A DNA stretch of 64,000 nucleotides, taken from assembly GCA_024364735.1 (NCBI GenBank), contig JAGFNQ010004756.1, forward strand, positions 613,430-677,429. Direction: 5' to 3'. The notes under the pieces were generated by a model. The model worked only from the letters and a program-made list of their open reading frames with translations. It was not told where the DNA came from and did not search any database. This DNA comes from Boesenbergia rotunda. Lineage: Eukaryota > Streptophyta > Magnoliopsida > Zingiberales > Zingiberaceae. Positions within the stretch are counted from its first letter, which is position 1, and every line of letters starts with the position of its first letter. Both the position numbers and the translations under genes were made by a program. Shown here piece by piece: positions 34,518 to 45,759 of this stretch.

Positions 34518-35489
34518 TGAAGGATCGTTTATGGTGTGCTAGAGGGGGTGAATAGCACTTTTTTGTCGTTTTAATCTCTACAAAGTAGTTAGCACAACGG
34601 AAACAATAATATGCAAAGTAAAGAAGAAATAACAATGCTAACAATACCAGATTTACTTGGTATCCACCTCGGTCGGGTGACTAATCCAAGAATCCGTCGG
34701 TGGATCACTCCCCGGATAACCTCCGGCTATCACGCGTCGCTCCTTGTGGGTGGAGAAACCTCACCACAACACCTCGGACGCTGTGTGAACACAATAGACT
34801 ACTAACCGGCTTTATCCAAGCAAGTTTCGTCAAGAAAGATAGTAGGAAACGAGCCCCTTTAAATAGGGCTCGAATCTGAAACAGTCGCTACCAGTCGACT
34901 GCCCCTGGGGCAGTCGACTGGTCCCACTCAGATTTGACCGTTACAATACAACGTTCAAATCTGCCAGGTTGGTTCAGTCACCACCAGTCGACTGCCCATG
35001 GGCCAGTCGACTGGTACACACCTAAGCCTAGGGTTTCACTCCCGAGTACAAGTCTCTCTCGCACTCAAACCCTCCCGGCTTAACTCCTGAGTATAAGCCC
35101 ATATACTCAGACCCTTACCTACTCAGTTGACTCTTCACCAGCAGCCTTGACTGTTGCCTTCACGCCCCTCTTCATCTTCGGCCCTTGTCCCTCGGATGCG
35201 CATGCAAGCCTCCATCTTGCCTCCATGCCACCCTTCACGTACGCCTTGAAGTCCGCGTCCCTCGGCTCATCATCTCTGCTATCCAATGGTCCCTTAAATG
35301 CGCACGTAAGCCTCCAGCTTACCTCCATGCCATCCTTCACCTGAAGACGTTAACTAAGTCCATGCGTACCTGTACACCTGCACGCTCATGTACACATGTG
35401 AGAACAACACAAACCCTAACTTAACCATATTGCTCACTCATCAAAATATCATGATCCTCCAGATCATTTCAGGGTTGATTGCCCCAACA
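34518..35489 (-). repeat. B 3' LTR
   Basis: On the minus strand it starts TGTTGGGGCAATC. It carries two CAGTCGACTG pairs (plus 34891-34921 and 34984-35014), then a TATTTAAA box (plus 34858-34865). Confidence 0.85.
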
Positions 35490-36600
35490 ATCTCCCCCTT
35501 TTTGATGTGTGGCAATACGTTAAGTTAGGTAAACATATAGCAATAACAACAGCAAAAAGGAATCGAAATTCAAGCATATCACACAAGAGGCTACCTCCCC
35601 CTCAACCTATGCTTTCTCCCAAATTTCAATCCTTATTGTTAATCCCAAGTTGGAATTAAGTTCTCCCAACTTAACACTAAAGTCACAACCAAGCCTAAGT
35701 TAAGTTTCATCCCAAACCTAACTTAACACCCAAGTTCTCCCCCTTTGACACCATCAAAAGATTGCCCCAAGCAACCCAACCCTTGATGCCAAATGGAACT
35801 CAACCCTGTTTCTGAAAACCCCTTCAGAAATCACAAAAACTCATTCTGCCCACACTACCAGTCGACTGCCCCCAGGGCAGTCGACTGATACAATAGGTTT
35901 CAGAATTTTAGCCAAAATTTAGAAATGAATAAAAAATTCCAGAAAATCTGGAAAAATGTGAAACTTTGCAAGCACGATTGTTAAGGTATCCCCTACCCGA
36001 TAAAAATTTGGTTCATGAAAAACATCAATCATGCTTGACTTTTGGTACAAACTCAAAAATTCCCAAATAAAACCAACTTTGTATCATCCTAGGGTTCTAA
36101 TCATGGTATCCTATACTTATCATTCTCTAGCAACTCCATTTGTCATTCAAAATAACAAATGGATATTCTCATTGTGACACTAACTCCCCCTTTTTGACTT
36201 GTGAGTCCAAATGATCATTCCTTTGATATAGGAAATCATTATTTGATTTACAACCAAATCATATTAGACAATATAAGACTATGCAAATTTCACATTATAT
36301 CATGAATGCCTATATGTAATTATCCTAAAGGAGCCAAAACGTTTTAGTAATAGATTAGGACTTAAAAACAACACATTATCAAACTAAGACACAAGCTTAC
36401 TATGATAGCAAAAGGAAAGTGCATAATACATGGAGTCACAAAAGAAGTCAATAACCATCAAAACAGTATCATGGGCCAACAGGCTAGAAGTCAACCGAAT
36501 AAGTACAATCATCAAAGTGAGGAGTGTTTGAGAGATATAATATAACAACTAATGATAATACTCTCAACACTGAAAAACTTCCAAGATCTGCGTCATCTGA
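35490..36600 (-). other. B spacer between second gene and 3' LTR
   Basis: Minus-strand polypurine tract (AAAAAGGGGGAGAT, plus 35490-35503) lies beside the LTR. The rest is AT-rich filler. A CAGTCGACTG pair at 35858-35888 is followed by about 150 bases resembling the segment beyond the other pairs at 38162-38192. Confidence 0.6.
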
Positions 36601-37881
36601 TCAGAAGAACATGCCCTCGTCACCGCCTGGGGGAGGAGGAGGAGGAGGAGCCTGATAGGCAAGATGCCACTGCTGCATCATCTCGTATATCTCATCTTGA
36701 CGGCTGGTCATCCGATCAACTTTTGCTTCAAGCCTCTGCTCCGTCTGCTGGCATCTGTGAATGTCCTCGCGAATGGCATGAACATCTGCCTGGAGCTGGG
36801 TAATCTCTGCTTGGGTGACCAGCTCGTCGGGCCCCTCATCTGCATCGGCGGCCTCTGGACGCTCCCTCCAAGCAAATGCCGCTGTCTAAACTCAATCCCT
36901 GCTAAGGATAATTGGCGGGTGCCAATTTGATCATACTCTTTGGACAAGTGTTTCACCTGACCACTGGTGACACGAATGCCAAATCGTAGCTGGAAGAACT
37001 CAGTCAACATGTGGCAAAAGGGCATGTAAATTTTCCCATTGACACTCTGGGAAAAATGACAAATGAAGGCAAACACATGCAATGACACATCTATGTCCAA
37101 TCGTCTCTCAAGAGCATACATCATCACTAAGTGAGGCAGTCGAATCCTTGCTCTTCCCTTAGTGACAATGGGTAGAATACACTCTACAACAATCTTATAC
37201 AGAACATGGCTAAATGGACGCATGGGCTTTGCATCAAAGGTGCGCTCAGATTCATGTCTATGTCTTCTAAAATAGTGCAGATGAATCTGATCAATGGTAA
37301 TGTTTTCAAACTCAAGCGGCTCAATGACATTTGGAAAATAGGTGTTGACATTGTTTGACGCCCGACATTCTAAGAAACTGGCTAAAATCATGAGTGTGAA
37401 AGGAATGGTAACGCCGGCTACTCTTGATTCATAAACATTATTGTCTGAATCAATACAAGTTAATTTGCATAGAACTCCTTGCATAGATCAGTGTTAATGT
37501 CGTGTTGGCAATAAACCAATTGTTCTATGCCAAAATGAGTCACCATCTCAATAATTTGTGGCTCTTTATCCTCAAAATAGGATTTGTTAAGATACCGACA
37601 GGGCAACACAACAAACTCATTCTCCTCGAACATCTTCTTGCACTCCCGGCTCCTAAATATTGACTCCTCTAGAGCTTGGGGACCTGGTCGGGATGAACCC
37701 TCACCCCTAGACCTCTTAGACATAACCCTAATAAACCAAACACATGCATGCATACCAAGATAACCCCCCAAAAGAGAAAATATCAAAGAAAACATATACA
37801 AAACATCATATTAGTATCAATGCAAAGTCTAAATGGAGAAATGAACCTTAAATCATCATACCTCTTGACTGCCTTTTTCAT
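36601..37881 (-). pseudogene. B second gene: PF20167-like protein, two exons, frameshifted
   Basis: Exon 1 is 37881-37862 (MKKAVKR). A 134-base GT…AG intron follows (37861-37728), and exon 2 is 37727-36601. The N-terminus is basic (KRSRGEG). The core has FGIEQLVYCQHDINTDLCKEFYAN, VAGVTIPFTLMILASFLE, MMYALERRLDIDVSLHVF and QLSLAGIEF blocks. The C-terminus, after a frameshift near 36870, is a predicted coiled coil (TQLQADVHAIRE…) with a Pro run and GDEGMFF before TGA. A second indel is near 37465. The FYAN…LG arrangement resembles the 'putative plant transposon protein' family (PF20167, from memory). No transposase DDE motif or membrane segment is seen; function unknown. Its homologue is in A2 and A3. 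Confidence 0.75.
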
Positions 37882-38080
37882 GTTTTTCGGTTTTGAGAAA
37901 ATGGCTTGAGAAAAGAGGTTTTCCACCAACCCTAGAAGTAGATCGGAGTTAGAGGAGGCCTTAGGGACTGATTTTAGGGCTTGAAATGAACTTAGGACGC
38001 AAGGGGAGTTGAGAGGAAGAGAAGATCGCCGGGAATAAGCAGCCAAAACCCTAGGTTTGGCTTTCCCGACGCGCCCTTTC

Positions 38081-38192
38081 CTTTTATAAAACCCGCGCAC
38101 CAGTCGACTGCCCCTTGGCCAGTCGACTGGGCCAGAGTGTAATTACATTCTGTGGGTTTTGCCAGTCGACTGGCCTCCAGCCAGTCGACTGG
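38081..38192 (-). promoter_or_regulatory. B internal promoter: TATA box plus two CAGTCGACTG pairs
   Basis: On the minus strand two palindromic pairs (plus 38162-38192 and 38100-38130) precede TATAAAAG (plus 38081-38088). A CT-rich leader of about 200 bases follows to the ATG at 37881. The order pairs-pairs-TATA is the same as in the B LTR. Confidence 0.65.
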
Positions 38193-38721
38193 TGTCTGAT
38201 GTTCTGAATTTCAGCTTTTCAGTCCGAATTTTAGAAATGCCTAACTAATTCCACAAATTCCCAAAAATTCTGAAATCTTGTGAGGATATTTGTGGATCCT
38301 ATATTTACTTGGAAAAAATATAATTTCAGTCAAAGTCATCCCAAATCCCACGATTGGTACAAATTTTGAATTTCTCTAGAATGTATCATGAACCCCTTTC
38401 CCAAAAGTTCTAATTCGGACCTCACCTCGATGCTTTCTCCTATACTTATTCGTAATCAATCCTTAGCATCGAGTTATATGGTATTTAGGCATTAACCATT
38501 GATTTTTCTCAATCAAAACCCCAATTTCACCTTTTTCCTTATAATTTTTCTTCTAGTGTGCCAATTTTCTAAGATTAAGACTAACCTTAGCCTTTTAAAC
38601 TTCTGGGCATATTCTATGGTTCTGTTCAATTTCCTAGAGGAAACCATCTGAGATCCATTGACCATGGAACCCATTTTGACTTCCAGAACTCTCCCTTGAG
38701 CTCCTAGCTCTAGTTACTTTC
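38193..38721 (-). other. B spacer between gag and second gene
   Basis: AT-rich, no coding signal. The segment just beyond the pairs resembles 35889-36040 in B and 52980-53110 in C. Confidence 0.5.
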
Positions 38722-39139
38722 TTAGGTAACTCTCCTACAAAGGCAAGACCGGTGCTCCTCCGGTGCTTCTTTACCTTTTATTACCACTCTCTTAACCCTA
38801 TAGACCTTTTCCTTGATCAATTTCTTTTCTTTTCCCTCAAATGACTTTTCTTTGCCATTTTTGACTTTTTCTCTACCATAGTTGTAAGGCATCCTTGAAT
38901 ATGATACCTTATTGACATTAGCCCTTCTAGAACGGTATCCTAAACCCTGCCTACCATTCTTATAATTTTGGCCTTTTGATATCATGTTCAATTCCTTGGA
39001 CCCTTGAATTATTCTACCAAGGTTTCTTTCCAACTCATCAAGTTTTGCTCTTAACACTTGGTTTTCCCTTTCTAACTTCCTAACCTTAGGATCACTAGAC
39101 CTAATTTGATCATTTCTAGGTCCACTTATTTGTCTAGAC
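38722..39139 (-). pseudogene. B gag C-terminal part
   Basis: Coiled-coil region (KVRKLERENQVLRAKLDELE) with a GSKELNMI block, then a basic tail, continuing the gag at 50097-51181 in frame once A2 and one copy of its ACTTT duplication are removed. No protease follows the gag stop. Confidence 0.75.
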
Positions 39140-39144
39140 ACTTT

Positions 39145-40510
39145 TGTTGGTGCAGACAGCACCCAAGTCGAACCTGTGTTTTGATAATGGCAAAAGGGTT
39201 CAAAAGTTGAGATATTATGTTTATCTAACATGTTCACTAAGTTTACAGGAAAAGATGTCCTAGGTACACTGGGCACAAAGTCCTGGTTGAGGACTAGGCA
39301 CGAAGCCTTGGCAAGGAGCTGGGCACCGAAGACCTGCTCGGAAGGTGGGCATGAAGTCCTGGTCGAGGACTGGGCACGAAGACCTAGCAAGGAGCCGGGC
39401 ATTGAAGACCTGCTCGGAAGGTGGGCACGAAGACCTGCTCAGAAGGTGGGCACGAAGACTTGGTCAGGTATATCGGGCAAAAGTCCAACCGGAGGAGCCG
39501 GTTGGCAAAAGGTAAACTCTCTTGAGAGGAGTAGGTGAGGACGCGTTCCCCGTCGAGGGAACAGTAGGCGTCGGCTCGACCTAGGGCTCCATTTCGGAGA
39601 CCCAAAGTCAGAACCAAGACAGTTAAGGCTATATAAAGATAACATATTATTGCTCTGTGTTATTTTGGACTAACCCTGGATGCAGGACCGAAGCAACGAG
39701 TGTCTGCAGCTCAGAGAGCCTCAAAGGAGTGAGCCAGCAGCTGAGTAGGGCGCCCGGAGTGTCCTGGGTGCCCCCAAGGTGAATACAAAAGAAGTGGAGC
39801 AAATGTACGCTTCGGAAGCTAACTGGGTGGGGCACCCTCGTGCTCCCGGGCGCCCCCATGCTCCCTAGCGCCCCGGATGGTCCGGGCGCCCCGAGCTCAA
39901 GCCAACGAAGTGGATAAAAGTCAAGCCAGCGAGAAGCCAGCGGATAGAGTCAACCCGGGCGCCCCTAGCGTCCCGGGCGCCCCCCAGTCAAACCTCAGCC
40001 CGATCCCGAAGGGATAACGGCTGACCGAGAGGTGCTCGGATCGGTTGACACGTGGGGGGGCGCCCCCAATGTTCTGGGCGCCCCCAGAGGCTATAAAAAG
40101 GCCCCTCAACCCCAAGGCTTGGAGACACAATTCTTCTAACGCATTCACGCTCTTCTACTCCCGCGCTCTACTCCGGAAACCTCCCGACTCGAGATACAAG
40201 CGCCGACGACGTCCCTCTGCTCCGAAAATACAATCTACACCGGGCGTCGGTAACGAAGAGCTGCTTTTAAGTTTACTATACTATTCTTGTAATACATTTT
40301 GTAAACTGTTTTTGCGCACATATAGAATTGCCCGCAATAAATGGTCAACGACCGTGGGCCTTGGACTAGGAGCCGACCGTGACTCCGAACCAAGTAAAAT
40401 CGTGATGTTCGCGTGTGTTTTACTTTATTTATTTCCGCTGCTAATTCTCTTTTACAAATCCGAATGTTTTACGATATTCACCCCCCTCTATCGTTCTTCT
40501 CGATCCAACA
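39145..40510 (+). repeat. A2 5' LTR
   Basis: Contains direct repeats near 39270-39465 (GAAGACCTGCTCGGAAGGTGGGCA type), several GGGCGCCC pairs (39748-40087) and TATAAAAA (40092-40099). The open frames within the LTR have no protein features. Confidence 0.88.
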
Positions 40511-40512
40511 AA

Positions 40513-40524
40513 TGGTATCAGAGC
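40513..40524 (+). other. A2 primer-binding site
   Basis: TGGTATCAGAGC, perfect match, two bases after the LTR. Confidence 0.9.
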
Positions 40525-43210
40525 GGGGAAGCTCAAATTTGGTGCAACCACCAGTTTGAGAATTTTTCGGATTTTCTTTATTACTTTTCTTTTACTTTTT
40601 CAAAGTTTTCTCGTTAATCGAGGTTGGTGCAACACCCCTCGATAATTATTTCTCTTTATCCCACACTACTAATCCAAGACCAAGTCTTGAGATATTTTCT
40701 TTCCTTTTAGTTTACTTTTAAGATAAAATGGCCATGCAAGAAGGCTTCAGTACCGCAAGACCACCTCTCTTCAGTGGGGAGGACTTCTCCTACTGGAAGA
40801 GCAGAATGGAGGTCCACCTGAAAACTCAGGTGGACATGTGGATAATCATCCAGTCCGGACTAGAGATTCCAAAGAATGCTGAAGGAGTACCACAGACCTA
40901 CACAGAGTGGGATACCGCTCTGAAACGAAAGATTGAAGCTGATGCAAAAGCGACCCAGACCCTCCAATGCGGCTTAACATAAGAGGAGCTAAACTAGGTG
41001 GGTCCATTCAACAGTGCTAAAGAGCTGTGGGGGAAACTGATTGAGCTGCACGAAGGAACTTTAGATACTCGAATCAGCAAGAGAGATCTCCTCCTGAACA
41101 AGCTGTACATGATCAAGATGATCGACAACAAAACAGAAGCTCAGCTCCACGCCCGAATTCAGGAGCTAATGAACAGACTACACACAATCGGTCACAAGGT
41201 AGAAAACCGTGACCTGATAAGGTACGCTCTTAATGCTTTCCCGAGAAACACCTTGTGGGCATCTATGGTAGATGCATACAAGGTTTCAAGGGACCTTTCA
41301 AAAATTAAACTAGATGAATTGTTTTCAGAACTTGAATTGCATGAGCAGACTAACTGCACCCTGGCCGAGAAAGGCATTGCCTTTATTGCAGGTAAAGCTG
41401 GAAAGGTATCCAAAAAGAAACCTCAACCTGCACTCGAGTCTGATCCAGACTCAGACTCAGAAGACGACGAAGGAGACCGACCTAAGCTAGTCCGACTGGC
41501 CCGGAACTACTACAAGGAATTGAAGAATCAATCCAACAGAAGAAAAGCCAGCCGAAAGAAGGAAGATCAAGCTGAATCAACTAAGAACAAATCAAGTGTG
41601 ACTTGCTTCGAGTGTAATAAAAAGGGACATTTCAAATCCGAATGTCCTAACCTAAAAGAAGCCAAGAAAGCAAGAAGAAAGAAGGCACTTCAGGCAACGT
41701 AGGACGAGTCCTCCTCCTCCGAAGAACAAGAGGTCCCACAGTCGAACCTGCTCGTGCTAACCGCCTCAGAAGAAATCGAGTCCGAGTCAGAATTGGAACA
41801 GGACGACGGCAGACTAACATTTTCAGACGACGGTGAAATCAAGGTAAGTGGTTTTTCTAGAAGTCAGTTAAATGAGTCAATTTCTTATCTTTCTCGAGAT
41901 TTGGCGAAAGCTAAACTCCGAGTCGAATCCCTTTGACAGGAAGTAAAACTCCTGAAAGAGGGAGTTGACTCTAGATCTTTAACTGAGAAGGTTCAAGAAG
42001 GAACCTCTACTCAAGTTGAAAAACTTGAGAGAGAGAACTCCTCACTGAAAACTCAAGTTAAGGATCTTAGATCAGCTTTAGAATGATTCACTTCTGGTTC
42101 CAAGGGTCTTGACATGATTCTTGGAAAACAGAAACTGTTCTAAATCGATCCGGAATAGGCTATAGAACCAAATCAAGACAAAGATCCTACTATGTGTTGG
42201 GATCGGATGGCTAGAGAGGGGGGGTGAATATAGCCAACCACTTGCAACTTGAACACTTATAGCGATTTCTGCAACTTAAATATCAGTAGCACAGTGGAAA
42301 GAGTAGAAAACAGATTATGCAGAAAACGTAACGGAAACAAAACAAACACAACTAGCAAGATCGATAACAAGGAGGGTTTACAAGGTTCGGGGATAACTTG
42401 CCCCTACTCCTTGGCGTGCCCTTAAGGTGGGCGATCCCTTGATCGTCGGCAGATCAAGCCCCGGTTATCACCGGATAAATCAGCAACCTCCTTCTCGGTG
42501 GAGAAACCTCTCCACAGTGTGTTTCAAACAAGGATATAGTTCAAGCACAAAGAAACAACAAGAAGGATCTTACTCAAACACTTAGCAAGGACAAAAACAC
42601 AGCAAGCTTCCCTGAGCTCCACCCAGTGGCGATCTCACGCAAGAACCCTTCTCCGTGTCTTCCTACTGTCGGACTCCAAGCCTCTTGTTTTCTCCTTCTA
42701 GCGCTCAAGTAAACGATGGTTGCTTCTCAATTGCTTGCTCAAAAGTGATGAAGATCGCAAGAACACAGCAGGCAAGTTGTGGAGAACTCAAGGCACGGCA
42801 AGAACAATAGTTCGCAAGACTTGCTTCCACGAAGCCATCCACCGCCCTTTTTGATTCTTCACATAGCACCAGGTGACAACATCTCTGTAGCTCCCAGCTA
42901 CTCATCTGCCAACGCCAGCCTCTACTGAGCTATCTCTGGACTCACTGAGCTCCCCTCAGTCAAGCTCCAGTCTCCGCTCCAGTCTGCAGCTCGCCGTTGC
43001 AACCTGAGATGGGAAAATGGACAAACCTGCTCCAAGGAAAGTCTCCATTGACCTCTCCTTAAGTGTTTGAATCCTTCTCGGTCACCTGTAGCTTGATCAG
43101 AGTATTAGAACAGCAAATCAACCAGCATATCAAATATCAGAGGAAAGTGGCAGCGAATCGGTTGTCTTCAGACGCGTTCAGAGCGTCTGACAATGCAATT
43201 TGAATTAAAG

Positions 43211-43872
43211 TGATCGGTCACCGGACCGATCAGAGAGCCTCCTGATCGGTCACCAGACCGATCAGGCTAGTTCCAGACCGATCAGGCTCCGTCCTGATCG
43301 ATCCCCAACGCTCAATCAGAAATCGTGATTTCTTTGAGATTCTCCTGGACCGATCACCAGACCGATCCCAGGTCGTGGATTGTTCACCGGACCGATCCAC
43401 CCTTATATTGGGCGATTTCTGAGTTTCGCAGGCTAAGCCTTCTGATCGATCACCGGACCGATCAGGCAGCCTCCTGATCGGTCACCAGACCGATCAGAAC
43501 CTGACCAGACCGATCAGGCTCTGTCCTGATCGATCATAGAGAGGAACCTGCGACGCTTGATCGTTCTCCGGAACGATCTGCACAGTAAACCTGATCGGTC
43601 ATCAGATCGATCAGGAGCAGTTCAGCAAGGGAACTCAACCTCACTGCTCACTCCCTGATCGGTCACCAGACCGATCAGGAGCCAGTCAATGGGTGAAACG
43701 CATACTCCCTGATCGGTCACCAGATCGATCAGGAGCAGCACAGTAGGTTCCCAACCTCACTGTGTGCTCCCTGATCGGTCACCCGACCGATCAGTCATGG
43801 CTGGATCGGTCACCAGACCGATCCACGAAGGAGCAGCGTGCCAGAATCACTGATCGATCACCAGACCGATCG
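43211..43872. repeat. Array of GATCGGTC hairpins in H
   Basis: More than ten units in which CCTGATCGGTC and GACCGATCAGG arms flank a 4-base loop, usually ACCA or ACCG. Many are perfect 10-11-bp inverted repeats. Units are spaced by about 10-40 bases of unrelated sequence. Confidence 0.85.
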
Positions 43873-43880
43873 GACTCAAA

Positions 43881-44207
43881 CTCAGCCCTCCAAGCTAAGT
43901 TTCCAGCCACCTTAGCCCTCCAAGCTAAGGATTTTCCATCTAACTCTCCAAGTTGGGAATTTGCACCTAACCCTCCAAGTTAGGACTTTTCACCTAGCCC
44001 TCCAAGCTAGGACTTTTCACCTAGCCCTCCAAGCTAGGACTTTTCACCCAACCATTCTGAGTTAGAACTTCATCCAACCTAGCCCTCCAAGCTAGGCACC
44101 TGACCCTCCAAGCCAGGACTTTTTCACCTAATTCTCCAGGATGGGAATTTGCACCTAACCCTCCAAGTTAGGACTTTTCACCTAGCCCTCCAAGCTAGGA
44201 CTTTCCA
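43881..44207. repeat. Array of CCTCCAA-loop hairpins in H
   Basis: About ten tandem units of 27-33 bases (CCTAGC-CCTCCAA-GCTAGG then GACTTTTCA). The arms differ between units but mostly still pair: CCTAGC/GCTAGG, CCTAAC/GTTAGG, CTTAGC/GCTAAG. Confidence 0.8.
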
Positions 44208-44499
44208 TACCATGCCTGATCCCCGATCAGGACTTAATCATAATCAACAATCATCCACCTAAACTTAAATCGGTGTCAACACCAAAACAACAATCAGGGC
44301 CAGACTGCATCAACACTATGCTGTACTGAACCAGTCCAGACCTAAAGTTCAGGCATGGGTACCTAAACTGTACCTGAACAAACCAACTGGATCAAATCAG
44401 TATTGGATCCCCAAGGACAAGATTCACATCTTGCCAAACCATTATCGTGGCTATAGTCCAGGGGGAGCCAAATTAAAAACAATTTTTATTGCTAGATAA

Positions 44500-45194
44500 A
44501 ACTCAATTCTTGTTTGCAATTTGCATGATTGATTGTTTATTTAATTTCTGCAATTTACCATGCTTAGACTTAGGAATGGTTAGTTTAAGGACCGAACCAA
44601 CTTAACTGAAATTTGAATAACATAGTATTGGGTGGCGGTGAGATGATAGTACGTTAGGGAAACCAATTCTAATAAGGTCATGTATTCTCTACTTGGTCTC
44701 TTTAGACTGGTGAAACTAGCCGAAGCTACCGATCCAAGACCCAAACTAGTTAGACCAGAATTTTTCAAGAAATAGTTTTGAAAATGAAATTTCATTAAAA
44801 GGCTTTGTCAAGAAAAGGGTTGATGATCCAATAAGGCTACGGCCAAAGAAGGCCTAGTGTCTCGCCAAGACCTGGAAGCCAATTTTTGAAATTCAAATTC
44901 AAATTATTCTTTGTCAAATTCGAATCTAACACAAATTTTCAGTTAATTATAGATTCAAACATTATTTTTAAAATAAACTCAAATCAATTGCTTTCAAAAA
45001 TTAATTAGACTTTTTCAAAATAAATCATAATTTTTCAAAATAATTCTATTTACCAAAACCTGTCTCACAAAACTCATAAGGCAAACGTGATTGACAACTC
45101 TAGAATGGGTGAGATGGTAAAAATTAACTTAATTAAAATTAAGTTAATACCTACATTATTATTTAAATAACAGTAAATCTTGTAGTTTAGAACG
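44500..45194 (+). other. A2 spacer after gag
   Basis: AT-rich non-coding DNA, closely matched by 57879-58540 in A3. Confidence 0.5.
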
Positions 45195-45204
45195 AAATTG
45201 ACCT

Positions 45205-45352
45205 AAACCATGGTCAAACCATGGTTAAAATAGTCAAACTATGGTCAAAATAGTCAAACTATGGTCAAAGTAGTCAAATCTCGGTCAAAGCAGTCAAACC
45301 ATAGTCAAATCATTTCAAACCATGGTCAAACCAATTAAATCATGGTCAAATG
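45205..45352 (+). repeat. A2 GTCAAACCATG direct repeats (W-box-like array)
   Basis: About nine units of 13-19 bases containing GGTCAAA. On the minus strand each reads TTTGACC, which includes the WRKY-binding W-box core TTGACC. They precede the internal promoter. Confidence 0.65.
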
Positions 45353-45390
45353 ATGACAAGACAACAAAGATGCCAATCCACACTCAATCC

Positions 45391-45656
45391 GAGCGCCCGT
45401 GACTCCTCGGGCGCCCCCCTCAAGACTTTCACTTCTCTCAAGGCAAAAATCTGCCTTTATACCTTAACCAGGGCGCCCCGAACCTTTCGGGCGCCCCTAG
45501 TACCGGTCAAAGGCTGCAAGGCTGCTATTCCTGTCTGACCGGGGCGCCCGGGCCATTGCGGGCGCCCCCAACCAGTGTTTGTACACTGTCAACAGCAAAG
45601 CCCTGTCCCGGGCGCCCGGGAGCTCCCGGGCGCCCTAGCCAAAACGCCTATAAAAG
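45391..45656 (+). promoter_or_regulatory. A2 internal promoter: four GGGCGCCC pairs plus TATA box
   Basis: Four pairs of GGGCGCCC-like half sites with 6-12 base spacers (45391-45418, 45470-45498, 45542-45569, 45609-45635). The last is a perfect 26-base palindrome. TATAAAAG (45649-45656) follows, 111 bases before the ATG at 45760. The LTR has the same order. Confidence 0.75.
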
Positions 45657-45759
45657 GCCACCCGAATCTCCTCTTCTTGCCACACCAAAAACTTCCTCCT
45701 TTCTAACTTCCTTCATTCCAAGGCGACAGAGTGACCTTCTTGCTCACTCAACTTCGACA

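Larger units (their letters stand above)
42195..44315 (-). mobile_element. H: solo LTR, 2121 bp, in A2 gag
   Basis: TGTTGGGATCGG…CTGCATCAACA, flanked by the 5-bp duplication CTATG (42190-42194, 44316-44320). Reading from the right on the minus strand it starts TGTTGATGCAGTC and ends with a TATTCACCCCCC segment as the A LTRs do, so its orientation is minus. It has no internal region. Confidence 0.85.
40728..44499 (+). pseudogene. A2 gag, multiple stops, split by solo LTR H
   Basis: ATG at 40728 (MAMQEGFSTARPPLFSGEDF). Capsid-like helices (SAKELWGKLIELHEGT, RYALNAFPRNTLWASMVDAY) are followed by an acidic stretch and the knuckle CFECNKKGHFKSEC. Then come a coiled coil and a GSKGLDMILG block, and after H a tail with AWVPKLYLNKPTGS. 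Stops are TAA 40980-40982, TAG 40995-40997, TAG 41700-41702, TGA 41934-41936 and TGA 42084-42086; a frameshift lies near 42140. Layout recalls SIRE-type Copia Gag, but no protease follows. Confidence 0.85.

Noticed and set aside
39230..39538. Open frames in the first repeats of the A LTRs (also 48647-49220, 54815-55102)
   Set aside because: Both strands are open only because of direct repeats; no start context, no domain.
43211..43872. CRISPR-like regular array
   Set aside because: Units are hairpins with variable spacing inside a plant solo LTR with a 5-bp target duplication; no cas genes or prokaryotic context.
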